From CAZLMW01 sp964560875 (GTDB lineage: Bacteria > Myxococcota_A > UBA9042): a DNA stretch of 64,000 bases. Location: contig CAZLMW010000014.1 of the NCBI GenBank assembly GCA_964560875.1, positions 24,476-88,475 on the forward strand, written 5' to 3'. Positions within the stretch are counted from its first letter, which is position 1; each line of letters begins with the position of its first letter. Both the position numbers and the translations under genes were made by a program. Of the stretch, positions 50,980-60,059 are shown piece after piece. Under the pieces are notes generated by a model that searched no databases, was not told where the DNA came from, and saw nothing but the letters and a program-made list of their open reading frames with translations.

Positions 50980-51984
50980 ATGACCCGCGAAGAGCACCCC
51001 GGTGGGGGAGCATCGGGCGACGTGACACGTACGAGCCAGGCGCTCTCGACACCCGTCGCCATCTATTCGTCACCCGTAAAGGCCAAGGCCAAGAAGCGCG
51101 GCAACCGTCCCGAGAGCGGCGGTGTCGAGCTCAAGGCGCGCCAACCCGTGCGCGTGCACCACCTTCGTCGCATGAAAAAGCGCGGTCGCAAGATCGTCGC
51201 GGTCACGTGCTACGACGCTACGTTCGCGCGCCTCGTTGATGACGCCAATGTCGACGTCGTGTTGGTCGGTGACTCGCTCGGCAACGTCGTGCAGGGCCAG
51301 GAGTCGACGCTGCCGGTGACGGTCGAAGACATCATCTATCACTGCCGTGCCGTCGCGCGCGGGCTCACGACGCCACATCTCGTCGCCGATATGCCGTTTA
51401 TGAGCTACCGCACGGTCGACGTCGCGCTGCAAAACGCCGGCCGCTTGATGGCCGAAGGGCACGCCCACGCGGTCAAGATCGAGGGCAGCTTCGTCAAGGT
51501 CGCCGAGGCGCTGGTCGCCCACGGTATCCCGGTGATGGGCCATATCGGCTTGACGCCACAATCGGTCCACGCGCTTGGCGGTCATCGTGTCCAGGGCAAG
51601 TCCCGGGCGGCGCGCGAACGGATCCTCGGCGAAGCGCTCGCCCTGCAGGAAGCCGGCTGCTACAGCATCGTGCTCGAAGGGATCCCGGCGCGGCTCGCGG
51701 CCGAGGTGAGCGACGAGCTGACGATCCCGACGATCGGCATCGGCGCGGGCGCCGGTTGCGACGGCCAGATCCTGGTGCTCTACGACATGCTCGGCCTCAA
51801 CCCCGAGTTTCAGCCCAAGTTCCTCAAGCGATTCGCCGAGCTCGGCCGCGCGACGATCGGCGCGCTGCAAGATTACGGCGACGAGGTCCGCACCGGCAGC
51901 TTCCCGGCGCGCGAACACGAGTACGCCGGCGGCAAACGGGGCGATGAACCGGCCCTGGTCGCCGTGGACGGTCAAGCCGTGTAG
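50980..51984 (+). CDS. panB: 3-methyl-2-oxobutanoate hydroxymethyltransferase
   Basis: First step of pantothenate synthesis: methylene-tetrahydrofolate plus 2-oxoisovalerate gives ketopantoate. The conserved core is complete: VTCYDATFARLVDDANVDVV, VGDSLGNVVQGQESTLPVT (Mg ligand Asp), PHLVADMPFMSY, AVKIEGSF (ligand Glu), VMGHIGLTPQSVHALGG and YSIVLEGIPARLA, then TIGIGAGAGCDGQILV. ATG 50980 follows AAGGAGG at ideal spacing. The product is 334 aa; residues 1-65 are a Ser/Lys/Arg-rich extension absent from the E. coli enzyme (264 aa). panC follows after 9 bp. Confidence 0.97.
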   Translation: MTREEHPGGGASGDVTRTSQALSTPVAIYSSPVKAKAKKRGNRPESGGVELKARQPVRVHHLRRMKKRGRKIVAVTCYDATFARLVDDANVDVVLVGDSLGNVVQGQESTLPVTVEDIIYHCRAVARGLTTPHLVADMPFMSYRTVDVALQNAGRLMAEGHAHAVKIEGSFVKVAEALVAHGIPVMGHIGLTPQSVHALGGHRVQGKSRAARERILGEALALQEAGCYSIVLEGIPARLAAEVSDELTIPTIGIGAGAGCDGQILVLYDMLGLNPEFQPKFLKRFAELGRATIGALQDYGDEVRTGSFPAREHEYAGGKRGDEPALVAVDGQAV

Positions 51985-51993
51985 TGTGCGGCC

Positions 51994-52851
51994 ATGCAGA
52001 CCGTTCACGCGATCACACGCGCGCGCACTTGGATCAAGCAGCGTCGCGGCCGCGGCGGAAGGGTCGCGCTGGTGCCGACGATGGGCGCCCTGCATGAAGG
52101 CCACCTGAGCCTGGTCGACACGGCCAAGCGCCACGCTGAACACGTGGTTGTCTCGATCTTCATCAACCCCAAGCAGTTCGCGGCGGGCGAGGACCTCGAC
52201 AGCTACCCGAGGACGCTCGACGACGACGTGCGGATGCTCGAAGCGCGCGGTGTCGGCCTGGTGTTCGCCCCGAGCGGGCGCGAGATGTACCCCGACGGTT
52301 TCCAGACCGCGATCGAGGTCACGCAGCTGGGCACGGGCAAGCTCTGCGCCATCAGCCGCCCGCACTTCTTCGGCGGCGTCGCGACAGTGGTGATGAAGCT
52401 GCTGAACATCGCGATGGCGGACGTCGCGATCTTCGGTGAGAAGGACTACCAACAGCTGCAGGTGATCCGCCGCATGTGCGCGGACATGAACCACCTGACC
52501 GAGATCATCGGCAGCCCGCTGGTGCGCGAAGAGAGCGGCCTCGCGATGAGCTCCCGCAACCGCTACCTGGCGCCCCAACAGGCCGAGGCGGCCACGGCGA
52601 TCTCCAAGGCGCTGTTTGCGATGCAGCGCGCGGTGGCGAAGGGACACGTCAACACGGATGGATTGGTCCGCGAGGCGACCGCCATGATCACGGCCGCCGG
52701 AGGCCGGGTCGACTACGTTCAGACCGTCGATGCCGCCACTTTGGAGCCGATTGCATCGGTGCAAAGTGCCGCGCGCTGCCTGGCGGCGGTGTGGTTTGGC
52801 GAAGCGCGCCTGATCGACAACATCGCGCTCGATCCGCCGACTGCGCGCTGA
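51994..52851 (+). CDS. panC: Pantoate--beta-alanine ligase
   Basis: Last step of pantothenate synthesis: ATP-dependent joining of pantoate and beta-alanine. The 285-aa length is standard. Motifs: VALVPTMGALHEGHLSLV (the HIGH-type ATP site), FINPKQF, AISRPHFFGGVATVVMKLLN, IFGEKDYQQLQVIRRM and GLAMSSRNRYL (the KMSKS-like loop). It follows panB by 9 bp and completes the operon; panD and panE are not in the window. Confidence 0.97.
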   Translation: MQTVHAITRARTWIKQRRGRGGRVALVPTMGALHEGHLSLVDTAKRHAEHVVVSIFINPKQFAAGEDLDSYPRTLDDDVRMLEARGVGLVFAPSGREMYPDGFQTAIEVTQLGTGKLCAISRPHFFGGVATVVMKLLNIAMADVAIFGEKDYQQLQVIRRMCADMNHLTEIIGSPLVREESGLAMSSRNRYLAPQQAEAATAISKALFAMQRAVAKGHVNTDGLVREATAMITAAGGRVDYVQTVDAATLEPIASVQSAARCLAAVWFGEARLIDNIALDPPTAR

Positions 52852-52933
52852 TCGAGCGGACCGGCGCGGGCGACCTGTGCCCCGATGGGGTCCATGTGAG
52901 CGGTTTTGTGGAGCAGTTGGGCGAAAGCTCTGC

Positions 52934-52963
52934 TTGACGCATCAAAAATCCTTTCCCTATGAT
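52934..52963 (+). promoter_or_regulatory. Sigma-70-type promoter for the Cys-rich lipoprotein gene
   Basis: TTGACG (52934-52939) and TATGAT (52958-52963) with an 18-base spacer, in an A/T-rich island. This predicts a leader of about 155 nt before ATG 53127. It is the best promoter match I see in the window. Confidence 0.65.
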
Positions 52964-53126
52964 GCGCGCGCTTTTCGGCTCAGGGGCCGACTTGACCCGG
53001 CCGAACGAACGAAGAAGCGTCGGAAAATAAAGGAAAAATCACGCGGTCACCGAAAGTACGAGTCCCATCTCGTGCCGCTGTGCCCCACCAAAGCGACGCC
53101 TCGCCGTCCTGCTTGGAGACCTCAAC

Positions 53127-55670
53127 ATGAACCAACTGCGCACGATCCTTGCCATCGTTGCCTGCGCCGCGTTTGTCGTTGCCTGCGGCAGCGACGGCAC
53201 CGGTACAGGCGGTGGCACATCCTCAGGCGGAACCTCTTCGGGCGGCGTCGATGCCGGCACCGACGCGGGCGCAAGCTCCAGTTCTGGCGGCTCTTCCAGC
53301 AGCGGCTCGGACGCCGCTTCGGGCACCGACGCGGGCGCAAGCTCCAGCTCCGGCGGCAGCTCCAGCTCCGGCGGCGGCATCTGCGACTGCAAGGTCCAGA
53401 AGGCGCAGTGCGGCTTCCTCCCCGGCTGCACAAAATCGTGCGGCCCCTGCCCCGTCGGCCAGGTCTGCAAGGCCAACAAGTGCGAGAAAGGCACCTCGGT
53501 CAAGCTCAAGAAGTTTGGCGAGTGGTGCGGTCCCAACAAGGACTGCCGCCCGCCCGTGCGCCTGCAGGCTGATGACGACAACCAGTGGGACACCAAGCTG
53601 CAGACCTACCGCCAGTGCCTCAACAGCCAGTGCGAGACCAACCTTTGCGCGGGCAACGTCTGCATGAAGGACTGCCAGTACACGGTCGACAAGGTCATCA
53701 ACCACTCGGGCGACGCCGGCAAGGACGGCATCGAAGACCCGGGCGTCGACTCGGCGTGCAACGACGCGGAAAACGGCCCCAAGGGCGACAAGTGGCGCTG
53801 CGTCGAGCTCCGCAGCGAGCAGCAGGTGACCCAGCAGGGTTCCTTCGCGCGTTGCTTCCCCGGCACCGGCTTCAAGCCCTGCAAGAACACCGCGGATTGC
53901 CCCACCGGCGAGTCCTGCCAGTTCAGCCTCTTCTACGGCACCTACCAGTCGCGCTGCATGGGCGCCAAGAAGCAGCCCGACGGCAAGCCCGGCGGCAAGG
54001 CCGGCACGCGCTGCAACGACGACCCGCTCAAGGAAGAGGTCAACGTCTGCCAGTCCGATCTCTGCTTCGGCATCGGCTGCATCGACTTCTGCAAGACCAA
54101 CGCCGACTGCAACACCGCGGCCAAGGGCGCCTGCAAAGCCGGCAAGTGCGACAACGGCAGCGCCTGCAAGACCGACACCGATTGCTCGGCGTGGTCGTGC
54201 CAGCCCCGTTCGCTCACCAGCCAGAGCACCGAGAAGTTCAACGTCTGCTGGCCCAAGAACTGCGAGCTCAACGGCGACTGCCCCGGCGGCAACTTCTACT
54301 GCCGCTACTACTACAACGGCGTGAAGAACAAGGACGGCGACCCGGACCCGAACGACAAGACCAAGGTCATCAAGCCGGGCTGGGATCCGATCTGCCTCGC
54401 CAAGATCAAGGACGGCGCCAAGCCGGGTGAGAAGTGCGACTCGTACACCACCGATGACGACACCAAGTACAAGCAGTGCGAGACCCCCAACCAGTGCTCG
54501 GGTGGCTACTGCGGCAACATGTGCAAGGCCGACAAGGACTGCCCCAAGAACATGAAGTGCGGCACGCTCCACTTCGGCATCGACCTGACGACGCCCGAAG
54601 ACAACGTCGACGACATCTACCTGAAGTACGGCAGCTGCCAGGCGATGCCCGGCTACGACGGTGAGTGCCTCAACGGCAAGAAGTGCAAGGCCGGCAAGGT
54701 CTGCAAGTACTGGGCGCACGCGATCGACCAGTCCAAGCAGGCGACCCCGACCGACTTCAAGTACACGGGCGCTGGCGCGTGCATCGACGACGACGCCGAG
54801 CACGGCAAAGCGGGCGAGCTCTGCGGCGCTGGTTCGACCGGTAAGAAGCTCTGCAAGAGCGGCTTCTGCCTCGGTCAGCAGACCCAGTGGTGCAGCCAGA
54901 TTTGTGGCAGCAAGGCCGATTGCCCGGCGCTCGTCACCATCGGCAGCTTCGGCCAGTACAAGATGGCTTGCCGTTCGCTGACCTACACCGCCAACAACAC
55001 CGGTGACCCGCGCGACGCCATCCACGTGCCGCTGTGCCTGCCCTTCAACGAGCAGACCAACCCGCTCACCGACTGCAGCAAGACCAAGAAGTGCGGCGCC
55101 AACCAGACCTGCTGGGCGTTCTCGATCGCCACCGGTCCGGACAAGCCCGCCAACGTCGAGTACCTGTGCATCAGCAACCAGAACTCGCCGACGCAGCAGG
55201 GTCAGAACCCGCCGCAGCCCACCAAGGACATCGGCGCCGAGTGCGACGTCGAAGCCCAGTTCCAGGAGTGCAAGTCGCGCCTCTGCCTGCCCAGCAACAA
55301 GGCCGGCAAAGGCTACTGCTCGGCGCTCTGCAACGAGGACAAGGACTGCGGCACGGGCATGTTCTGCGACATGAACCAGACCGGCTTCCTCGGCACCCCG
55401 CGTAAGATCGACGCCAACGCCGGCAAGGTCCCGATGTGCCGCAAGAAGCTGTCCTGCAGCACCTGCGCGTACGACTGGCACTGCCCGTCGACGTACCAGT
55501 GCACCAACGTCGGCGGCGCCGGCGGTTCGCTCGCCAAGCAGCGCTGCGCTCCGTCCTGCAAGGTCGACGCCGACTGCGGCAAGACCGACGGCGGCAGCAA
55601 GTGCACCGACGCGATCGACTACGAAGGCAAGAAGCTGGGCCACAAGGTCTGCACGCCTTCCTGCAGCTAG
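53127..55670 (+). CDS. Cys-rich surface lipoprotein (non-CTDC type)
   Basis: An 847-aa lipoprotein: signal ILAIVACAAFVVAC with lipobox VVAC, GGAG eight bases before ATG 53127. Residues 20-85 are a Gly/Ser/Asp-rich linker containing two S-S-S-S-G-G blocks. The rest is Cys-rich with irregular units of the type C-x-x-x-x-D-C-P-x-x-x-x-C (for example CKTNADCNTAAKGACKAGKC and CKADKDCPKNMKCGTLHFG), about 70 Cys, unlike the regular C-D-D-G-x-x-C-T arrays. No catalytic motif is seen. It stands alone with its own promoter and terminator, suggesting high expression. It could be a disulfide-stabilised surface or matrix protein. Confidence 0.9.
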   Translation: MNQLRTILAIVACAAFVVACGSDGTGTGGGTSSGGTSSGGVDAGTDAGASSSSGGSSSSGSDAASGTDAGASSSSGGSSSSGGGICDCKVQKAQCGFLPGCTKSCGPCPVGQVCKANKCEKGTSVKLKKFGEWCGPNKDCRPPVRLQADDDNQWDTKLQTYRQCLNSQCETNLCAGNVCMKDCQYTVDKVINHSGDAGKDGIEDPGVDSACNDAENGPKGDKWRCVELRSEQQVTQQGSFARCFPGTGFKPCKNTADCPTGESCQFSLFYGTYQSRCMGAKKQPDGKPGGKAGTRCNDDPLKEEVNVCQSDLCFGIGCIDFCKTNADCNTAAKGACKAGKCDNGSACKTDTDCSAWSCQPRSLTSQSTEKFNVCWPKNCELNGDCPGGNFYCRYYYNGVKNKDGDPDPNDKTKVIKPGWDPICLAKIKDGAKPGEKCDSYTTDDDTKYKQCETPNQCSGGYCGNMCKADKDCPKNMKCGTLHFGIDLTTPEDNVDDIYLKYGSCQAMPGYDGECLNGKKCKAGKVCKYWAHAIDQSKQATPTDFKYTGAGACIDDDAEHGKAGELCGAGSTGKKLCKSGFCLGQQTQWCSQICGSKADCPALVTIGSFGQYKMACRSLTYTANNTGDPRDAIHVPLCLPFNEQTNPLTDCSKTKKCGANQTCWAFSIATGPDKPANVEYLCISNQNSPTQQGQNPPQPTKDIGAECDVEAQFQECKSRLCLPSNKAGKGYCSALCNEDKDCGTGMFCDMNQTGFLGTPRKIDANAGKVPMCRKKLSCSTCAYDWHCPSTYQCTNVGGAGGSLAKQRCAPSCKVDADCGKTDGGSKCTDAIDYEGKKLGHKVCTPSCS

Positions 55671-55693
55671 TAGCTGAGTAGACTCAAACATGG

Positions 55694-55730
55694 CGCCCCG
55701 GTCGGAGACGGCCGGGGCGTCGTGCTTTTT
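55694..55730 (+). terminator. Rho-independent terminator after the Cys-rich lipoprotein gene
   Basis: Perfect 8-bp arms CGCCCCGG (55694-55701) and CCGGGGCG (55712-55719), 10-base loop, then TCGTGCTTTTT. It begins 23 bases after the stop codon. Confidence 0.85.
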
Positions 55731-55986
55731 GATCCGTGTGACCAGGTTCCGATCTATTCCCGGCCAACACAGCGCGGGTCTTTGCAGATGTACACGTTGA
55801 GGCGGTGATCCTCGGCCGGCGGGGCGGGCAACCCAATAACGATCCCGGGTGGCTCTCGGGCCGAAAACTCCGCGCTGCAACAGATCCTGTCCGCCCACGA
55901 ACGGGTCAGCCTGCTGCGCATCCGCGTACGGCGCTGCGGTACTCAGCCCGACGTCAAGCGCACCGCCGGCTGAACGGTGCCGCGGT
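55731..55986. other. Gene-free stretch between terminator and dinB remnant
   Basis: One + frame (55809-55973) translates to a protein-like C-terminal stretch (ENSALQQILSAHERVSLLRI) ending at TGA 55971-55973 but has no start codon or ribosome site after the stop at 55806. It may be the tail of a lost gene next to the truncated dinB. Nothing else is recognised. Confidence 0.4.
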
Positions 55987-56985
55987 TCAAGCGAGCCACC
56001 TGGACTCGCCGTCGACCGCGCCGAGCTTGATCGCGTCGTACCCGAACTGCTCGCGCACCTTGTCGATCGCGCTGCCGATGCGCGGGCGGTTGCGACCGTC
56101 GAACGGCAAGTTGAGCTGGCGATTGGCCGAGACGAGGTTGGACAGCGCCACGCCCAGCAAGCGAATCGGCACGTCGCGGGTGTGGGCCTTCTCGTAGAGC
56201 GCGGTGATGCACCGCATGACTTCCTTTTCGGCGTCGGTGGCCGGAATCGTCCGCGCCCGCGTCAGGGTCTGGAAGTCGGCGTAGCGCAGCTTCAAGGTGA
56301 TGGTGCGCGCGTGCACCTTGCGCCGCCGGACGCGCCAGCACACCCGCTCGCACAGGGACCGAAGCTGATCGCGTACACGCCGATCGTCGCCGACGTCGGA
56401 CATGAACGTACGTTCGTTGGAGATGCTGCCGATCGCGACGCCCTCCAGGTCGTGCTCCCGAAAAGCGGGTCGCTCCCCCGACCAGGTCTGCATTTGATCG
56501 GCCGCGACGACCCGACGGACCCGTTCGGCCAGCCCCGTGAACTGCCGCGCTCGGCGGGTCTGCACCAGGCCGATGAGCTCGCCGAGGGTATGAATGCCCG
56601 CAGCGTGCAGACGGCCTTCCGCGACCGGGCCGATGCCGGGGAACTTGCGAACGGGCAGCGGTTGCAGAAAACGGCGCTCGTGACCCGCCAAGACCATCAC
56701 GCAGCCATCGGGTTTGGCGCGCCCGCTCGCGATCTTGGCGATCGTGCGGCTGGTGCCGATCCCAGCGCTGGCAGGCAGCCCGACCTCGTCGCGAATCGCC
56801 GCCCGAATCTCTTCAACCACGCGGCGAATGGTCGCGTCGCCGTCCACGTCGCTGGGCTTGCGGTACAAGCGCTCGCACCCCGCGAAATCCACGAAGTACT
56901 CGTCGATGCTGGCCGCTCGAACCGTCGGCGAGTAGCGGCGCAAGATCTCGCCGGCCCGCTTGGAATAGGGGCTGTACGTGCCACA
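55987..56985 (-). pseudogene. dinB: 5'-truncated DNA polymerase IV (DinB, Y-family)
   Basis: The frame encodes Pol IV from just before the palm acid pair onward: AGEILRRYSPTVRAASIDEY (the S-I-D-E motif), GLPASAGIGTSRTIAKIASG with AKPDG, FPGIGPVAEGRLHAAGIHTL (helix-hairpin-helix), and the little-finger domain ending GAVDGESRWLA. The first ~80 residues of the family, including D-M-D-A-F-F-A with the first catalytic Asp, are missing. Upstream of about 56985 the frame is antisense to the SDR gene's leader and has no homology or start signal. Without that Asp the protein could not polymerise DNA, so I call it a remnant. Confidence 0.8.
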
Positions 56986-57109
56986 GGTATCAAAATGACG
57001 TGTCGACGGTGAAAAACCCGCGGCGATCGTCGTTAGTACGGACGAATGCACACCGAGTGAGTAGACTGGCGCTCCCTTCCCGAGCACCCCCACATGGAGT
57101 CCCGCGATC

Positions 57110-57931
57110 ATGGTGAGTTCGACTCTTCGCATCGACCCAAACGAAGCATCCAAGGTGCTGGCCGCTCTCAACCGCCACGTGATGATCGTCGGCGCGTCCC
57201 GCGGTATCGGCGAGGCGCTGGCCCGACGTATGGCCGGCATCGACGGCGTGCGCCCGACGCTGGCGTCGCGGTCGTACAACAAGCTCAGCGGCTTGAAGAT
57301 GGAGCTCGACAATCCGCTGGTGCAGACCACGACGTGCGATCTGCGCGACGATGACAGCATCGACGACGCGATCGCCGCCACGGTCGACCTCAACGGGCCG
57401 CCGACCGGGCTGGTGATCACCGCTGGTACCCACAAGCCCACGCCGCTGGATGACTTGTCACGGCGCGGGCGCGAGCGTTTCGACGAGGTGATGCGCGTCA
57501 ACCTCACCGGCCCGTTCTTTCTCGCCCAGAAGATCGCTGACCACATGACGCGCGGCGGTTCGATCGTGTTTGTCGGCAACAGCCGCGCCCATTCCGGGAT
57601 GCCGGGACGACACGCTCATGCAGCGGCCAAACACGGCCTCGAGGCGCTGGTTCGTGGCATGGCCAGGGAGCTCGGACCGCAGGGCATCCGGGTGAACATG
57701 CTGCTGCCCGACGGGATCGAGACGCCGCTGGGTGACTCGCTGCTCAACGAACGGGCGCATCGCAGCGGGCAGCCGATCGAGCGGATCCGCAAGCGCATGA
57801 AGGCGACCCACGCGTTGCGCCGCTTCGTCAAGGCCGACGAGGTCGTGGACGTGATGCAGTTTCTGCTCGGCTACGAGAGCGTGGCGATCACCGGGCAGTC
57901 GATCGATGTCTCGTGCGGGGTGATTCGCTGA
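57110..57931 (+). CDS. Short-chain dehydrogenase/reductase fold protein with altered active site
   Basis: A 273-aa Rossmann-fold protein with the cofactor motif VMIVGASRGIGEALARR (residues 24-40), CDLRDDDSID (adenine ring site), LVITAGTHKP in place of N-N-A-G, and RVNLTGPFFLAQ. The catalytic Ser is present (Ser158 in VFVGNSRAHSG) and the Lys too (Lys174), but the Tyr of Y-x-x-x-K is His170 (RHAHAAAKHGLEALVRG). The C-terminus GYESVAITGQSIDVSCGV is classic SDR. Such a change normally abolishes or alters catalysis; substrate unknown. It is convergent with the FAD oxidoreductase gene. Confidence 0.9.
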   Translation: MVSSTLRIDPNEASKVLAALNRHVMIVGASRGIGEALARRMAGIDGVRPTLASRSYNKLSGLKMELDNPLVQTTTCDLRDDDSIDDAIAATVDLNGPPTGLVITAGTHKPTPLDDLSRRGRERFDEVMRVNLTGPFFLAQKIADHMTRGGSIVFVGNSRAHSGMPGRHAHAAAKHGLEALVRGMARELGPQGIRVNMLLPDGIETPLGDSLLNERAHRSGQPIERIRKRMKATHALRRFVKADEVVDVMQFLLGYESVAITGQSIDVSCGVIR

Positions 57932-57958
57932 CAGACCGAACGCGTCCGACGGCGTCGC

Positions 57959-59065
57959 TCAGGCGTCGAGAAGCGCGCGAACACGGTCGGCGATCGCGAG
58001 GCTCGCGGTCAGGCCGGGGCTTTCGATTCCGAGCAGGTTGACCCAGCCAGGGCGGTCGCGGGCAGCTTCCTCGGCGATGTGGAAGTCGGCGAAGCGATCG
58101 GTGGCGAGCTTGGGGCGAAAGCCGCTGTAGTCCGGTGTCAGGGCGTCGTCGGGGAGCGCGGGCAGGAAGTGCCGGGCGGCCTTGAGGAACGCTGCTGCGC
58201 GGCTTGTGTCGACGGTGTGGTTGTCGGCGTCGGCGTCGAGCTGCACGTCGGGCCCGAGGCGTCCGCGGCCGGCGAGATCGATGGTGAGATGTGTGCCAAG
58301 GCCCACGAGGTTGGGGCGCGGGACGGGGTAGACGAGGGTGTCGGCGGGCGCGGGGCCGGCGATGCTGAAGTAGTTGCCCTTGACCGCGATCTGGCGAGGC
58401 GTCTGCAGCCCGATGAGCGACGCGACGTGGTTGGCGCCATGGCCGGCGGCGTTGATGACACAATCGAACGCGTGGGTTTCGGTCCCGTGGCCGTCGACAG
58501 CCAGCTCTACCTCGTAGCCGCCGGTTGAACGCGACGCAGCTATCACGCGGTGACCGACGAGGACGAGCGCGCCATGTGCCTCGGCCCGAACCCGCAGCCG
58601 ATGCATGAAGGCGTGGCCGTCGACGATGCCGGTGCCCGCGCTCCACAAGGCCTCAACGGCGCGCACAGCGGGCGCGCGATCGTGCACCTGGCTGGCGGTC
58701 CATCGCTGCAGGGGGACGGCCGGTCCGGCGGCGGCGGCGCGGGTTTCGATGGTGTCGAGGGCGCCGCGTTCTTCATCGGTACACGCGACGATGAGCTTGC
58801 CGCACAGGCGGTAGGGCACGTTTTCGCGTTCACAGAAAGCGACGAGGCGCGCGCGGCCTTCGATGCAAAGGCGCGTCTTCAGCGAATCGACCGGGTAGTA
58901 GATGCCGGCGTGGATCACCTCGGAGTTGCGCGACGATGTCTCGCTACCCAGCAACCCGTTCCGCTCGACCACTACCACGTCGTGTCCACGCGCCGCGAGC
59001 ATGTGTGCGCAGGCAAGACCGACGACTCCGCCGCCGATGACGAGGATGGAACGGGGTTGAGTCAC
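57959..59065 (-). CDS. FAD-dependent oxidoreductase (LhgO / GlpD-like DAO family)
   Basis: A 368-aa flavoprotein beginning VTQPRSILVIGGGVVGLACA, with the FAD dinucleotide motif and VVVVERNGLLGSETSSRNSE. HAGIYYPVDSLKTRLCIEGR is typical of L-2-hydroxyglutarate dehydrogenase/oxidase-like members of the DAO family. Later motifs are IVDGHAFMHRLRVRAEAHGA, CVINAAGHGANHVASLIG, VKGNYFSIAG and PGWVNLLGIESPGLTASLAI. It oxidises a hydroxy acid or amine; L-2-hydroxyglutarate is a guess from family layout. GTG 59065 has GGAG at good spacing; ATG 59089 without a ribosome site is the alternative. Confidence 0.88.
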   Translation of the reverse strand: MTQPRSILVIGGGVVGLACAHMLAARGHDVVVVERNGLLGSETSSRNSEVIHAGIYYPVDSLKTRLCIEGRARLVAFCERENVPYRLCGKLIVACTDEERGALDTIETRAAAAGPAVPLQRWTASQVHDRAPAVRAVEALWSAGTGIVDGHAFMHRLRVRAEAHGALVLVGHRVIAASRSTGGYEVELAVDGHGTETHAFDCVINAAGHGANHVASLIGLQTPRQIAVKGNYFSIAGPAPADTLVYPVPRPNLVGLGTHLTIDLAGRGRLGPDVQLDADADNHTVDTSRAAAFLKAARHFLPALPDDALTPDYSGFRPKLATDRFADFHIAEEAARDRPGWVNLLGIESPGLTASLAIADRVRALLDA

Positions 59066-59311
59066 ACGAACTCCACACAAGCGGCGCATCGGACCACTGG
59101 TCGTCGCGGAGGGCAAGGGCGACGCGGCGGCGCGATTTGGGGCAGAAAGCGTGAATTCGACGTGTTGTGGAGGCCATTTTGGGACCGATATGGCCCTGTA
59201 GTCGTTGTAGAAGCCCCAGGAGCGGTTTTGGTAGGGGGGAGCTATATCAATAGCTCTCCGCCTTGATCGGCCCGTAGAACGAGCCACGTGACAGTCCGGG
59301 ATCCACACGCC

Positions 59312-60058
59312 CTAAAAGAAATAGGTGAACACGGCGCCGGCGGTTGTCGGCGCAATGTGCCAGCGAGCAGTGGACTTGTCGGGATCTCGCAGCAGCAGCC
59401 AGGTGCCGACGCCGACGCCCACAAGCCCGACTCCCCCGATCGCCCACGACAGTCGAATCCGGTTGTTGGCGTCTTCGCGGTCCGCGGAGGCTTGGTTGAA
59501 GCTGTAGGCGGGGTTGGGGTTGGCGCGCGTATACCCCTTGAGCTTGTCATCGATGTCTGTGTTGTCCGTGGCCGCGATGCCGAAGACGGCCCCGGCGGCG
59601 ACGATGGCTGCGGCGCCAACAACGAGGGCGCCGACTCCGAGCGGGCTGACCGATGAGCCCTTCTTGGCCTTACCGGGCGTGACGATGAGGCTCTTGGATG
59701 CCTGGTCGGTGGCCAAGGAGCGGCGCGCGTCGGCGAGGTGACCGCGCGCCTTGCTCGCGTGTGGCGAGTTGCCATCGATGTTGCCGAGCAGCTGCTCATA
59801 CAGGTTGATGGCCGCCCGGTAGCGTTCCGCTTTGTGCTCGGATCGAGCGGCGCCGTAGAGGTATTCGGGATGCTGTGGGTCGAGCCTGTAGCACCGCTTG
59901 TAGAGCTCGGTCGCGATGCTCCACTTGCCCTGCTTGTAGAACTCGAGCGCCTGCTTGGCGACCACGGTTGCTTCGCGGGCGCGGCGACCCGCATGGGCCG
60001 GCGAGGCGACCAGCCCGATGGCGACGATGAGCGCCGCAAGCGAGCCAAATCGAATCAG
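59312..60058 (-). CDS. TPR-containing membrane protein, probable CTG start
   Basis: About 248 aa. After the kinase stop (TAA, then one base) the frame reads CTG-ATT-CGA, then FGSLAALIVAIGLVASPAHA, a perfect signal peptide. No ATG, GTG or TTG lies between the kinase stop and this signal; in-frame ATGs exist only inside the overlapping kinase C-terminus. A TPR region follows (AKQALEFYKQGKWSIATELY, KRCYRLDPQHPEYLYGAARS), then two hydrophobic segments (VSPLGVGALVVGAAAIVAAG and LSWAIGGVGLVGVGVGTWLL). It has the same plan as the gene at 30450-31475. It is probably co-transcribed with the upstream kinase. Confidence 0.75.
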   Translation of the reverse strand: MIRFGSLAALIVAIGLVASPAHAGRRAREATVVAKQALEFYKQGKWSIATELYKRCYRLDPQHPEYLYGAARSEHKAERYRAAINLYEQLLGNIDGNSPHASKARGHLADARRSLATDQASKSLIVTPGKAKKGSSVSPLGVGALVVGAAAIVAAGAVFGIAATDNTDIDDKLKGYTRANPNPAYSFNQASADREDANNRIRLSWAIGGVGLVGVGVGTWLLLRDPDKSTARWHIAPTTAGAVFTYFF

Positions 60059-60059
60059 C

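Noticed and set aside
53223..55898. 891-codon reverse-strand frame opposite the Cys-rich lipoprotein
   Set aside because: Low-complexity Ala/Val/Gly translation; the + strand gene has signal peptide, promoter and terminator.
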